Shown: in pieces, positions 20,933 through 33,186 of the stretch
How positions within the stretch are numbered: position 1 is the first letter of the stretch
Layout: each line of letters begins with the position of its first letter
Source of the DNA: Brachionus manjavacas
Lineage: Eukaryota > Rotifera > Eurotatoria > Ploima > Brachionidae
Assembly: GCA_019054805.1 (NCBI GenBank)
Contig: JAHQIY010000006.1
Span: 3,782,001 to 3,846,000, forward strand
Direction: 5' to 3'
DNA: 64,000 nucleotides
The notes under the pieces: model-generated
Databases searched by the model: none
What the model was told of the DNA's origin: nothing
The model's input: only the letters and a program-made list of their open reading frames with translations
Position numbers and translations under genes: made by a program

Positions 20933-22083
20933 AATTTTATTTTGAGGAAAAAAATCTATATAAATATTTCTTACTTGCGATTCTTATTTTGCTTAATTTA
21001 AACGTGCTAATTGAAATTATCTTCTAATTTAATTATGTTATTTTAATATTAGCTCAAATACAGAGCCGCAGTTAACTTGGAATTCAATGGTTACAGAAGT
21101 GTTCGGCATTTTGTATGAGCTTTGATGAAAAATGCAATATTTTAATTTAAGATTTGTTAAAGATCATAATTAATTAAAAAATTATACAGTGGTGATTTGA
21201 CACGTGGGTTTTGACGTAAAATTACGAAAATTTACGTAAATTTACGTTAAAAAAAGTAAAAACTAAAAGGCCAAAAATTCGCCGTTTTTTGGTATATTTT
21301 TAATAAATTGCTCAAATTCAACAAAATATAAGTTTTAAACTCGAGAAAAAAAATTACGATATTTTACGTAAAATTTCGTAAAATTTGAGTTTAAAAGTGG
21401 TAAAATTTCGTAAGAAGTTGTAAAATTTCGTAAAAAGTTTAAAATTAAAATAGATATTAAGCAGAGATTTTAGTTTTTAAATGTTAAGAATGTAAGAATA
21501 TATTTTAATGATTCGACCATTCTCCATTCTTTTCAATTATAATCGGTATCACCTTATATTAAATTTATCTATTAAATTGTATTAAATTTAAACTCGAATT
21601 TAAAAATGTTTGTACACTAAATAATACCTTTTTAATATGGTTTATATAATGGATACACTTCTCTGCAGTTAATTTGTTTTGAAACTTAAAAATTGCATCA
21701 ATGACGTCTTGTTCATTTTCTTGACATTCTGAAAGAATAAACCTTTTTAACTCACTCCAACATAATCATCCAATTTGACATACAGCACCTTGATGGTACT
21801 GAAAATAATTTATCTTTCGGCCGCCCCACATGCTCCAGTCCTGGCTACGCTAATGACCCTAGTTACCTTTCATGTAAGAGTGTGTAACATACTAAGTTGA
21901 CTTCTTAGTGTCAAAGTAAACTTTAAATAAAAATCTTAAAATTGTTTTCCATATTAAAGGTTAACTGCGTCACATTTAAAGTTTTTACGATAACTGTAGC
22001 TATTTTTCTTACCCATAAATGATGTTTAGTTTTTGCAAAACAACTGTTAAATAAAAATAACAATTTAGGAAAGAACTTTAGAG

Positions 22084-22480
22084 ATGAATGGTCTTGAGTC
22101 TTCTAAGAAATTGAGTGCTTATATTGAGAAGAAATTTCAGATAAAAATAAGTGCTAGTATTATTAGAAAATACAGATTCAAAAAAGGTTTTTTAAATGAT
22201 TTATTCAATGAGATTGAGTTAAACTTTAAAATTGGATTCAAGGGTTTCGGTCAAGACGCCTTAGAAAATCGCCTAAATTTACTGAATTTCAAAAGCTTCA
22301 GAGGCTTGTTTGGTGCTCAAAAAATTTGAGTAATAATTTCGAAGACTTTATTTTTGTAGACGAAGCCACTATCATTGTTAATGATAAACCATTATATCAC
22401 TTGAGGCTGGTGACTAAATCAGACGGGACTAAATATTCTGCCAATATCTACTTATCTAGCCTCAAGTGATATGATGGTTT
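22084..22480 (+). pseudogene. transposase fragment of the 21187-22684 element
   Basis: Reads KLSAYIEKKFQIKISASIIR and KYRFKKGF, an HTH-like DNA-binding segment, then after a stop and frame change FVDEATIIVNDKPLYHLRLV, which resembles the first-aspartate block of DDE transposases. Truncated by the inverted duplication, so non-functional. Confidence 0.65.
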
Positions 22481-22590
22481 ACCCTTGAATCCAATTTTAA
22501 AGTTTAACTCAATCTCATTGAATAAATCATTTAAAAAACCTTTTTGAATCTGTATTTTCTAATAACACTAGCACTTATTTTTATCTGAAA
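22135..22590. repeat. long imperfect palindrome inside the transposon
   Basis: Left arm 22135-22244 (110 bp) and right arm 22482-22590 (109 bp) are inverted copies with one mismatch and one indel. Inner arms 22386-22408 and 22458-22480 (23 bp, one mismatch) continue the palindrome. The left side keeps 141 bp (22245-22385) that the right side lacks. Confidence 0.92.
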
Positions 22591-22686
22591 TTTTTGTAAA
22601 ATTACCAAATTTTACAATTGTAATTTTACGATATTTAACGTAAATTTACGTAAATTTTCGTAATTTTACGTCAAATCAACACTGTA

Positions 22687-23614
22687 AATATATTAATTAA
22701 ATTTCAAAAAAAAAATTTATTTCTATTAAATTTTCAAGATATATTAAAATTTTAAATTCTAAATTTTTGTAGAATAAAATTAAAATAAAATCCTCGTTGA
22801 CATTTTCAAAATTCATGTTGTTATTTTTTCTTTATATCAATTTAGCAAAAGCAGTATATTTGCAAGATACTGAATAGTAAATTAACGTAATTAAATTATA
22901 TGCTTATTTAATAAAAGTTAATACTTAAACAATAGTAAATTTACAAAAGTAAATTACTTAAACAATCAAAAATTAGCATAATAATAGAAATAAAATAAGA
23001 CATATTTGAAGTTTAGTAGATCACTAAAAAAATCATTTATTTTCTGATACAGATATTAATTAGAAATGAAAAAATCTTAAAATTAAAAATTAAATAAATT
23101 CATAATACGTGTTCTTACAGTTTGTGAATTAACAAGTAAATAAATAAATAAAAATACTATTGATGATACTAAAATAACTCAAATTTGTTAGAACGATTGT
23201 TTTATTTATTTACTAAAGAACAAAATAAAAAAAAATGATTTATTACGCTAATTTACTGGAAGGACAGTAAATTTTTAAAATAAAGTAAATTAATAAATTA
23301 ATATAAAAAACGAGAAAAAAATAAAAGATTCCGCTTTTTCTCTAATTCTCCAGAAAATTTTCAAATCCAAAAATATTCACATCAATTGACATTTAATTTT
23401 TAAAATAAAACTTAACTTTTTAGCTAAGAATATTTTCATAAATTAAAATTTTATAATGACATAACTTATGGCATGCTTGAGAATAATTTCAAATGTTACT
23501 TTTTATATTTCTCAGATAACGTTTCATCTTTTTTGTCCATGTTTTCAATTACTCAATTTTCTTTAAATATTTATTTATTATCTAATTTAAAAACAGATTA
23601 AAATTTAAAAAATA
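22687..23614. other. AT-rich region upstream of SBDS
   Basis: No ORF. Repeated GTAAATT motifs near 22870-23290 but no clear tandem array. Confidence 0.6.
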
Positions 23615-24484
23615 ATGGCAAAAATTTTCACGCCTTCGAATCGAATCCAACTAACTAATGTTGCCGTTGTACGTCTTAAAAAAAGTGGACATCGGTTTGA
23701 AATAGCCTGCTATAAAAATAAAGTTATTTCTTGGCGGAACAAAGTAGATACAGATCTTGACGATGTTTTGCAGTCCTATACTGTTTTTGTAAATGTAAGC
23801 AAGGGTCAAGTAGCTAAAAAAGAAGACCTAATGGATGTTTTTGGAACCGAAGACCAAACTAAAATATGTTTAGAGGTAACAATTATATTAAATTGAAAAG
23901 ATTATTTAAAAAAAAAATTCAGATTTTAGAAAAAGGAGAACTTCAAGTTTCGGATAAAGAACGGCATCAGCATTTAGAAAATTTATTTAAGGAAATAGCT
24001 ACAGCAGTTTCTGAAAAATGCATCAATCCGATGACAAAAAGACCTTATACCGTTACTTTAATCGAGCAAGCAATGAAAGATGCACATTTTTCAGTGAATC
24101 CTAACAAAAATGCTAAAGTACAAGCTCTAGAAGTGGTAAAACTTTTACAATCTTCGGGAACATTGCCAATAGAAAGAGCTCAGATGAAAATTCGATTAGA
24201 TATCCCTCAAAAAGAAGCTAAAAAAATTAAAGAAAAGTTGATAAAAGTAATTAATAAAGTCGAAAGTGAAGAATATAATGCTTCATCATTGGAGATTGTA
24301 AGTTTTTAAATTTTGACTTTGAGGTATTTTCTAAAAAAATTCGATTATATTTAAGATTGGTATAATCGATCCAGGTAGTTTCAGAGAAATAGATGAAATT
24401 TTGCAGTCAGAAACAAAAGGTAAAGGAGTAATGGAGGTAATAAGCTTTAAAGAGATGGTTGAAGGTGAGGAAAAATTGGAATGA
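23615..24484 (+). CDS. SBDS: SBDS ribosome maturation factor
   Basis: Works with the GTPase EFL1 to release eIF6 from pre-60S subunits in the cytoplasm, the last step of large-subunit maturation. Exons 23615-23875, 23923-24297, 24356-24484; 254 residues, the usual length. Domain [29 protein letters not shown], with [14 protein letters not shown]. Domain [22 protein letters not shown] and [20 protein letters not shown]. Domain [20 protein letters not shown] and the conserved end [14 protein letters not shown] plus [10 protein letters not shown]. All introns are phase 0 and short (47 and 58 nt). The human start [19 protein letters not shown]-type sequence fixes the ATG. Confidence 0.96.
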
Positions 24485-26143
24485 GCTAACTTTTAGTAAA
24501 AAAAAAATCTGATTTTAATTGTTCCAAAAACCAATTTAGTCGAGTTTTGATTTTAATAAATAATTTAAAATTAATTTTTTTTTAAAACGTTAAATCATAA
24601 ATAATATCAGACAATTTCAGGAATTTTCTGAGTGTGAAATGAGTCTAAGGGCGTTGCCAGAAAAGAAGCCGAAAGGTCTAAGTCCGGCTTTCACCATTTT
24701 AACTTTAAATTGAATTTTTAACCAAATCTACTTTCGGGTTTAAAAGTTCATCTATCCTTGGGTGTAGATGTTTTTAAGTTTCATTTTAATAACGCTTATA
24801 CGCTATTTTTTTCATGAAAACCTTGATTTTAGCAGAAACTTTTTGTTCGAGCAAATATGACCAAATGATTGTCCAACTCTATCTTAATGATCGTGTTAGC
24901 GTCTTTTATGTTGTGTTTTTTATTGAATTTTTATAAAAATAAAATTTAATTTTTTTTTTTTAATTTATTAAATTAATTCTTTATATTTTAAAAAATAATC
25001 TTGTTTGGCCGAACATTTTTATTTTTACTGAGAGATAATGTTTCTTTAATTCGTTCATCAAACTATCGATATTTTTAAAATGCATTTTTAGTGTTTTTGA
25101 TAGAATCAGTTTGTCGATTTGAAAGGCAACTTCAAATCTGGAGATTTTGTATCATTCAATTGAAATCGATGGTGGTGTTCCTAGACGTGTTTTTTTATGA
25201 ATTTTTTATTAAATTAATTTTCAAAATGGACTCAGGAATTGAACCTCTCTAACTTAATATTGTTACTCTTCATGAATATGATTACCTTGATTTGTTTAAC
25301 GCAAATTGCTATCGTGGTATCATTCAGGGTTTCTATCGAATTTGATTTTCCTTGTTCTTGTTGGATGGTTAGGCTTTTTGAAGCAATCTAAATGTCTAAA
25401 CTGAGAATCCTCTTTACATAGATCTTGATCCTGATCAAATATGGTATTTTCTCGAAATATACTTAAAATTTGATATTCAATTGTTTATTAGCATTATTCT
25501 TTCTTTCGGTGTCTCTCATTACGAACATGCTTTCAATAGCTCGAAATTCTTATCCATCATATTTCAACACTGTCAGATTTTTCCTTTATTAATTTCCATT
25601 GGTAAAGTGGATAGTGATTTAGGATTTTTAATTTAAAAAAAATCATGTTATTTAAATTTTAAGCTTTGGAACCACTTTGAGAATGCCAAATTATTCGTTT
25701 TATTAGATAAGTCAAACTTATCATGATTAATTAACATTAAATGAGTTTGTTTATTTTTTTGAATAAATTTTTGAAAGTTTTTTTTTTCTAAAAATTTATT
25801 TGTTATATTAGTAAGATGGTATTAGCCTCATCTTCTTGACCATTTCGCCACGTAATGTGGGAGATTCTTTACAAAATATTGTTTCTAAATTTTTCAGGCT
25901 TTTCGAAGTATATCAAAATAAATTCATCACTTAAATTTTGCATTTCAAAAATGAATTTTTAATTACAATCCATAACACTTTAAAAAAATGTAAATAAAAA
26001 AATCTTTATTTTCAAAAAATTTCAGTTAAACAATAAAATTCTTTATTTTTGAAATTAAATCACGAGAAAATGAATTTTTTCTCGGAACTTTTTGACTTAG
26101 ATGAAGGTTAAAAATCTTATTAAATATTAAACTAAAAAGTCAA
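24485..26143. other. intergenic region with degenerate coding remnants
   Basis: Lies between the convergent SBDS and VPS29 genes. Apart from the plus-strand remnants at 24750-25665, it is AT-rich and featureless. Confidence 0.5.
24750..25665 (+). pseudogene. decayed gene of unknown family
   Basis: Protein-like stretches broken by stops: FSMKTLILAETFCSSKYDQM then IVQLYLNDRVSVFYVVF (about 24808-24935), LEILYHSIEIDGGVPRRVF (about 25130-25195), LHEYDYLDLFNANCYRGIIQ (about 25265-25330), and the longest, ENPLYIDLDPDQIWYFLEIY continuing to about 25640. Composition and order suggest one former coding sequence, possibly leucine-rich, but I recognise no family. Confidence 0.4.
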
Positions 26144-26849
26144 TTATTTTTTTGAATATTCCATTTTTTCAACTTTTAAATCATTGTCAACATATTTGTA
26201 AATGTACATTGTAATAGAAGATGTTTGAATGTCCATCAAAACAAACGATGGTATAGATGAACTAAGAAGTATAAAAATAAATTTTTGAAAAAAAAATTAG
26301 AAAAATTACTGTCTTAAAGGACTGTAAGCTCCAGTTGCAGAGCCAGGATTGATGAAAAATTTATTATCTTCTTCAAATGCTTCAAATTGATGCGTATGAC
26401 CTGTGATAAGAACATCAACGTCCAATTGACGTTGAAGCATTGTTAGACTTTCTTTGTCACCCCATGGAACAATTTGATGTCCATGAGTTAATCCTATTCG
26501 GAATTGTCCCACCGTGACAATTTTTTGTTCCGGAAATTCAATCACCTTTATTTACTTTTGAGTAAAATCAAATTTAAAAGGAATAAAAATTTTTACATCA
26601 TCAAAATCTCCTCTAACTACATGAACATCATTGGCAAGAGTTTTCAAATAGTCATATGTCTCTTTATTACACAAATTACCAGTGCTTAGTATATGTTGAA
26701 TTCTTCCAGGTACAAGCAAGCTTTTAAACCTCTTTGGCAATCCATGAGATCTGTACGGGATATGAAAATCTCCAATGACTAATACTAACTATTTATTTAA
26801 TAAATAAATTATTGATTATATCTTAGTTGTTTTCGGGAAGAATTACCAT
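26144..26849 (-). CDS. VPS29: VPS29 retromer subunit
   Basis: Core retromer subunit with a phosphoesterase fold, working in endosome-to-Golgi and recycling transport. Exons 26847-26849, 26597-26788, 26310-26545, 26144-26261; 182 residues, exactly the human length. The first coding exon is the ATG alone, spliced to [20 protein letters not shown]. Family blocks follow: [96 protein letters not shown]. The metal-site residues of the fold are largely present (GDFH, GDFD, HGHQ, GHTH). The gene lies 161 bp downstream of the endoglycoceramidase stop on the same strand. Confidence 0.95.
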
Positions 26850-27010
26850 TTTTTACCAATCTAAAACGAAAAAATTCTATTAATTAAAAACACAAGGCTG
26901 AAATTTTTTAAAGATTAATTTAAGTCATATGATAAAATAAGAAAAATAAATTTATCAAAAATTTATGTTGTAAATAATTTTATTTTTTAATATTGCAAGT
27001 TTTTTGTCTT

Positions 27011-28666
27011 TTATAATTTCGGAAAAATTTTTACCAAAATGTCTTTGACATACTTTATTTTGTGTTCATTTAAAAATTCTTGAATTATTTTAGCATCAAG
27101 AATAATTTCAACTCGACTTGATTCTTCATTGAATGTCCATTTTAGACCATCTGTAACATTGATTTCAAATCCATTGGGATAAACAAATTTTGGAATAAAA
27201 ATTTCAGTAATTAAAATTGCTTGTTGATAGCTCGTTATATTAATCTGGTAGTTATAAATAAAATATTTTGTTGTCGTATTGTATGAATAGCCCATCGGTA
27301 TCCCATTTGTAGCCATCGGATATACTCTACTAAAGATTTTTATTATTTCCTCGTTTATCTCAGGATTCGGATCAAAAAAATTCGAGTCCCAGTAAGTCCA
27401 TGATTGAAAGTAATCATCTGAAGCATCTAATACATATTTACAATTATCCAGGTTAATATGGTGTGAAACTGGGTCTTGGTAAACACAAGTTCCGAATTCT
27501 GTCAAAAAAGAGGCTGATCCGCCAAGTTTTTTACTTTCGTCTTGTACTGACTTAAAAAAAGAAGTCAGTTGCCAGTCTGAGCAGACTTCGCGAACAAACC
27601 CAGGAAAAGATCCATTGACTAATAAATTCGGGTCAATATCAAGTAACCAACAGTAAAAGTGCCAAGACAAAGCGGTTCCGGAAGAATCATTATTTGGTGC
27701 TCTATCGAAACCAGTGCCAAAAGCGCCTTTTGACGTCACTAGACCCCAAGTTACCGGTTCATAGAAAACAATTGTTACTTTGTCATATTTTCTTATTTCT
27801 TCATAAGTTTTATCATACAAAGGAAGTAGATTTACTTTGTCTGTAATACCCGGAAGCAAAATGAAAGGATTTTGATAGATATTTCCTGCCTTTATAAAAT
27901 AAACTAATAAAATTAATAAAATAATATAGTTTGTAAAGAAACCCAAGGTTCATTTATTAGCTCATAAGCTAAGATTGAGGGTGAGTTGGAGAAAAGCTGT
28001 GAAACAGTTCTCCAGTAATTAAGAAAGTGTTCTTGAACATTATTGATGTTGTCATAAAGACACTGAAATGCAAAGCCACATGCTTCTGTAATATAGGACG
28101 CGAAAATATTAAATTCAATTGTTTTGTTTGTAATTGGCCATGGAAACTGAAGTTTAGAATTTGGAAGCTCGTTAACAAACCATAGTGGAAAGCCATCGTA
28201 TGAGGCACTAACAAAAAATATAGAAAAAAATAATTTATCAAGAAATTTTGAATTCTGATTACAATTTTGTTGACATCATGTCTTGGTGAAGATCAAGGAT
28301 AGTGTAAATTCCATATTTTTCCAAATTTTTAACAATACTAACCATTTCATTTACGTAAGTTTGGTTGAGCTGATTTTTAGCTGGAAAAAGACCCGACCAC
28401 ATCAAACCAAGTCTTACAGAATTAAAACCCCATTGTTTGAATAAAGAAAGATGAGTATCATTTTTAAGATTAAGATTTGAATGATCAGGTACCCATGGAA
28501 ATTGTTTACTTACTGCATTGAATCCATGAAAAAGAATAATTCGACCATTTTGATCAACAAACCATTTGTCTTGTGTTTTTATTTTTCTTAATGATGACTC
28601 ATACGTGTCAAAATAAACAAATAAAATAAAAAATGTCAAAATTGTCTTTTTTATAATGGGAATCAT
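27011..28666 (-). CDS. endoglycoceramidase-like GH5 glycosidase
   Basis: Secreted or lysosomal enzyme predicted to cleave the oligosaccharide-ceramide bond of glycosphingolipids. Exons 28263-28666, 27943-28207, 27011-27889; 515 residues. Signal peptide at the N-terminus (KKTILTFFILFVYFDTYESS). GH5 blocks: IILFHGFNAVSKQFPW, FNSVRLGLMWSGLFP, TILDLHQDMMS, YDGFPLWFV. Acid/base Glu in ELINEPW (about residue 221) and nucleophile Glu in FLTEFG (about 354), with HFYCW between. Several N-glycosylation sequons in the C-terminal beta region. The second intron begins GTTTCT, a weak donor, but phase and homology at NEPW|AGN support it. Length matches animal and bacterial EGCases (about 490-520). Confidence 0.92.
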
Positions 28667-30834
28667 TTTTTTTTTTTAGAATAAAAAATTATTTTAAATT
28701 TCTTTTCAAAACTTATCAAATGGATAAATTTAAATTAACAACTGATTAAATTATCTTATATTTATTTGTAAATCTTTACCTAGATAAAGCTTCTTCAGAA
28801 TAAAAATAAAAAAGTTAAATAAAATAATTAAGAATTTTAATATTCATCATACCCTTAAAAAATTTATCATAAAACTCCAAGTTTTCTTAGCTATGATTAA
28901 GTTTGAAAATAATTTTTTTATAAGTAGTTCAAGATAATTGGAAAACTCTAATATAGTGTCCAATTGCCTATACTCTACCATTTACAGCTAAGTCATTGGG
29001 AAATACAATTAGATAAAGGTGATTTTATATAAGCAACAGAGTAAGGTAAAGTCAAAACATTTTCTAAATTTTTAAAAAAAACAAAAAAAAATAAATTTGT
29101 TTGATTATAAATCTCAAATTTCCTGTTTTATGAGCTGTGGAAATTGGTTTTTACCTTTTATTTTTTTTATCAAAATTTTTAACTTTTAAGTCAAATAATT
29201 CATCCTATTTGTTATTTAGTTCTTACTTTATTTAAAATGAGGATTTTATTTCATACACAAAACTATAATTATTTCAATTTTTTAATTCAATAATTATTAA
29301 AATACATAATTTTACAATTTTTTTGATGGAAAAAAATTTATATTTTATCTATTTTATCTTCATAAGAACCACAATTCAAAATCGTGTATTCTCCTTTAAT
29401 GGTTAATTTTAAAATTTATTTGACATGTAATTATCGTATCACTTTTTTTTCATAGACAATCGTCACTTAAATTAAAAAAAATTAGTGACTTTTTTATATG
29501 AAAACATAACTTAATTGTTAAAATAAAAAACACTTTTTTATTTGAAATCGTCACTTAATTTAAAATATTTATTTAAAAAAAAAAACACATTTAACTTGTT
29601 GTTACGTGTTTGATTACAAAGTAAAATTACCATTGAAAGATGAAATTTTGAATTAAAATCAAATATTTAAAAAAAAAAATTAAACAAAACCATGATAAAA
29701 AATATTTAATCAAAAAAGAAATTTAAAAAATTTTTGTATTTTGCCCTTAAGGTTTTTGTTTTGTTTCCAAAAAAAGCATCCAATTTATCGGTCGGTGTTA
29801 TCAAATGACTATATCATAATCTATTCTAGTCGAATAACTGCATTTACTGGGCTTCTCAATTCCTTTAATGTCGCTCAAGGTATCATTGCTATTGAATGTC
29901 GGCACAATAAGCTTTTTTTGCTTAATTTAAAATAACAGAAATAAAGAAAATAAATTCTCAATAAATTATTTTACCTTTCTTTTCAATTCAAAAAATTTAT
30001 TTTTAAAATTGTCAACGAAAAAAAATTTTTCTTAAAAAGCTGAAAATAACACTGGTTATTTTTTAGGAAATTGTAGTTTAACTTTAAAATCATGAATTCC
30101 TCGCGGAATTGCTATTTCATTGACGTATTTTTCATTCCTTAAATTTTTAAAGCCTAAAACTCCAACAGAGTCAACCAAATTGTTCATGGATCAGAATATT
30201 CCATTTAAAAGTCAAATAGAGTTAAAATAATTTTTAATTGCATTTTTTTTTTGAAATCTTTGATTAAAAAATAAACAGATTTTTGAAACATTCAATTAAA
30301 CTTTAAATTTAATGGTCAGTTTTTCAGAATGGTACTCTAGCTAGGAATCAGATATTGCTATAAGAAAAAATAAAATTTACTGATCACGAAACTTAACGAT
30401 TCTTTTTATTCAAATGGATTCTAATACAAAACGTGCTGAAATTGTTCAAGAATGTTTAATTTAAGAATTTTCTATCAAAATTTTTATCAAGTTAATTGAA
30501 AATGTTGTTAAAATTTATATTAAAATTTTTTGAATCACTAATAAAATAAAGAAATTATCTAATTTTTTCACTTTTCAAAAATATTTCAAAATTATTTTAG
30601 ATTCTGTTTAAAAGCTATTTTTTCCGCTAAGTGTTAAATAATTATTTGATATTAATCAAATTAAAAAAAGTTAAATTTTAAATAAATATCAAAGTTGCCA
30701 AGCAACTTAAAATAATTTTAGTCAGCAGAATATTTTAACTTTGCTTTGTTCTTGTGTAAAAATAAATATTGAATTGGTGATATCCTTGTTAATGTAATTA
30801 GTTTTCTTACATTATTTATTAGTTGTTATTTCCC
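28667..30834. other. AT-rich intergenic region with two small unassigned ORFs
   Basis: Between the divergent endoglycoceramidase (minus) and ankyrin gene (plus). A less AT-rich plus-strand open stretch at 29741-29935 (contains ITAFTGLLNSFNVAQGIIAI) has no ATG at its start and is unrecognised. A 43-codon minus-strand ORF is listed separately. Confidence 0.45.
30056..30187 (-). CDS. small hypothetical ORF, 43 residues
   Basis: Begins MNNLVDSVGVLGFKNLRNEK and ends KVKLQFPKK. Its codon make-up is less A/T-homopolymeric than the flanks, and IAIPRGIHDFKVKLQF looks like beta-strand protein. No family recognised and no partner exon found; could be a last exon or chance. Confidence 0.25.
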   Translation of the reverse strand: MNNLVDSVGVLGFKNLRNEKYVNEIAIPRGIHDFKVKLQFPKK

Positions 30835-33186
30835 ATGAAAACAATTTTAAGCTTGTTTAAAACTAAACTTTTACTTAAGATGTTGCATGACGATTCAGTG
30901 CAAAACTCAATACTTCACCGTTCAAGTTCCAAATTAAATCGCACTCCATTCTTAGTTCCTTTAAATGACTCAACTTCTACATTCAGCAATTTTAATCTAC
31001 TCAGTTCAAAAGACAAAAGCTCATCCTCACGTAAATCATATCGCGCCTTACGACCTGATACAATTAAAAGAGCTGCAAATGATGCATGTATGGCCGCTGC
31101 TATTGGTGACCTTGAATGGTTGAAACAGACACTTAAGATCTCTAATGACAAAGCTTATGATAAAGATGTGAAAATTTTATTTTAGATATTTTATTGATCA
31201 ATGATTTTAAATTTTTAGGGTTTTGCAACTATCCATCTAGCTTCAATTCACGGCAGGATTAACATTATTAAGTACTTAATTGAAGAGCAAAATTTTGATC
31301 CTAATTATCCTTCGGCAATTCATTGCTGGTATCCGGTTCACCTTTGCATTAGCAATCAAACTGGTTCAAGAGCTGTTGATTGCTTAAAATACTTAATTGA
31401 AAGAGGGGCTGATATTAATGTGTAAGTATTAAAAAAATCAAACACTCTAGACAGCTTTTATAAGGTGAACTCTAGGATTACTAGAAATTATTTTTTTTTT
31501 CTAAAAATATTTGAATCAAAAATTTTCCATAATCGATAAACTCTTAAAAAAATTAAAATTTTCACTTTTGAAATTTACTTGTAACATTACTAGGAATTAT
31601 TAAAATTGTGATTTTTCTTTTATATTTAAATTTTCATAGATATAGGGTAAACTTGAAGTTAATTTGCGTATTGATGCTATTAATAAAAATTTGGAGTTGC
31701 TTTGTAAGATTATTTTGAATCAAATTTAGAAATTTTTTTTTGAATAAATTTTATTTTGTGATTAAAAATATTATCGAAGATTGGACACTCAAAATCTTAG
31801 ATAAGCTAAACTTGAGTTTATTCACAAATATTTTTTTAAGAAAAAATAAAACTATTTTATAAAATGATTTAGATTTGAAAAGATTTTTTCTATAAGAGTA
31901 GTAAGGGTATCAAATTTTAATTATCTAAAAAAGCTAACAAAAAAATTTGATGTTTATTTTTCAAGAAAAAATGCTGACGATATCTCCCCATTGCATATGG
32001 CGGCATCCGAAGGGCAAGTAGACTGTCTTAAAATTTTACTCAAATTAAAGCCGGATGCAAAGGTGACCGATAAGCGCGGTCAAACTCCGTTGGATCTCGC
32101 AAAGCTCTGGGGACATCGTATGTGTGCCAAGTAATTCTTCCTAATAACTAATTAAGTTATTTTTTTAAATTTACTAATAGGGTTTTGAACTCCTATCTGT
32201 GGAACCAAGAAAAAAAAGGGCAATTGGTCGAAAAGCGTGCAGAAAACAGACTAAGAACTCAAGACATATTAAAAGATATCGAACGAGCACACTTATCATA
32301 TTTTTCTGATTTAGAAGAATCAGAAAAACAATTTGATAGGTTTTTAATTAATCAAGGATTCAACTCCGAAGAAAATAAGACTGAGCCAGAGAAACCAAAA
32401 GAAAAAAAAGAGTATAACTTAGGTCTGAAAAATGTATTGTTAATATCTGACGAAGAGCATGAAAAAGAAACTGATCAAATTTTTTCCCAATTGGATATAA
32501 GGTCATCAGACATAACCAGTGTCATAACATCTTCAAGGAAAACACTGCCAAAAAAGAAAGAAAAAAACACCGAAATAAATAGAGCGTACCATCAAAAACA
32601 ATGGAACTATTCAACTAAGCCCCCGGTTACTAAGTACACCTCAGATCTAAAAGATTTTTTTCCACGTGACCCTTACACTCTTTTACCTTCAAATGGTGAT
32701 TTATTATTTGTAAATAAAGAGCTAAAAGGAATGAATTTAGAACAAGTAAAAGATTTTATGAAAAAAAATCTAAATAGAAAAAAATCATCTTCATTCGCTT
32801 TTCACAGAAACAACTCATCTCGTCCCTTTTATTATAAACCAAAAAATATAATAGACACCCAAGCTAAGATTCGATCTGAAGACCAGTTATTAGGTATTGA
32901 TAATGCTGGCTTATTTTTGGGTGATGACATTAATTCATTTGGTTTCAGACAAGCACAAAATTTTATCTTCAACAATCTTGATGATTTTTTTTCAAACAAC
33001 TCGAATTGTGTAGATAATTACGAGTTTCCTGTGATAAAAAAATCTGCCCAAGATTTTGGTAAAAGGTTTTCGGATGATAAGCTAGAGATAGTTGAGGGGA
33101 AATTTGGTCTTGAACTGGCTGAGTTTATGATGGATAAACGAACCGGTAAAATGAACCAAAAATATGAAAAGGTTTTTATCTCTTAA
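30835..33186 (+). CDS. ankyrin repeat protein, ANKRD53-like
   Basis: 568 residues; exons 30835-31167, 31219-31421, 31966-32130, 32181-33186. After a Ser-rich leader, ankyrin-type helices start at DACMAAAIGDLEWLKQTL; GFATIHLASIHGRINIIKYL, WYPVHLCISNQTGSRAVDCL, ISPLHMAASEGQVDCLKILL and GQTPLDLAKLWGHRMCAKVL follow. The W-Y/W-P-HL repeat with a long insertion (NQTGSRAVDCLKYLIERGAD) resembles ANKRD53, a spindle-associated protein; that assignment is moderate. The C-terminal about 330 residues are charged (EKPKEKKEYN, KKKEKNTEIN) with ENRLRTQDILKDIERAHLSY helix, then mostly disordered sequence with no known domain. The start is the first in-frame ATG; a second at 30880 is possible. Confidence 0.8.

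Larger units (their letters stand above)
21187..22684 (+). mobile_element. mariner/Tc1-superfamily element with long TIRs
   Basis: A 1498-bp element between TA dinucleotides (21185-21186, 22685-22686). Ends: left CAGTGGTGATTTGAC, right (reverse complement) CAGTGTTGATTTGAC. Both continue into TTTTACG/GTAAATTTACG repeats: GTAAAATTACGAAAATTTAC is shared by both ends. The left end has an extra stretch of about 15 bp (partial duplication around TTTGAC). More ACG/TCGTAAAATTT motifs fill 21340-21440. A GC-richer block at 21800-21860 looks like a separate insertion. Confidence 0.85.
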
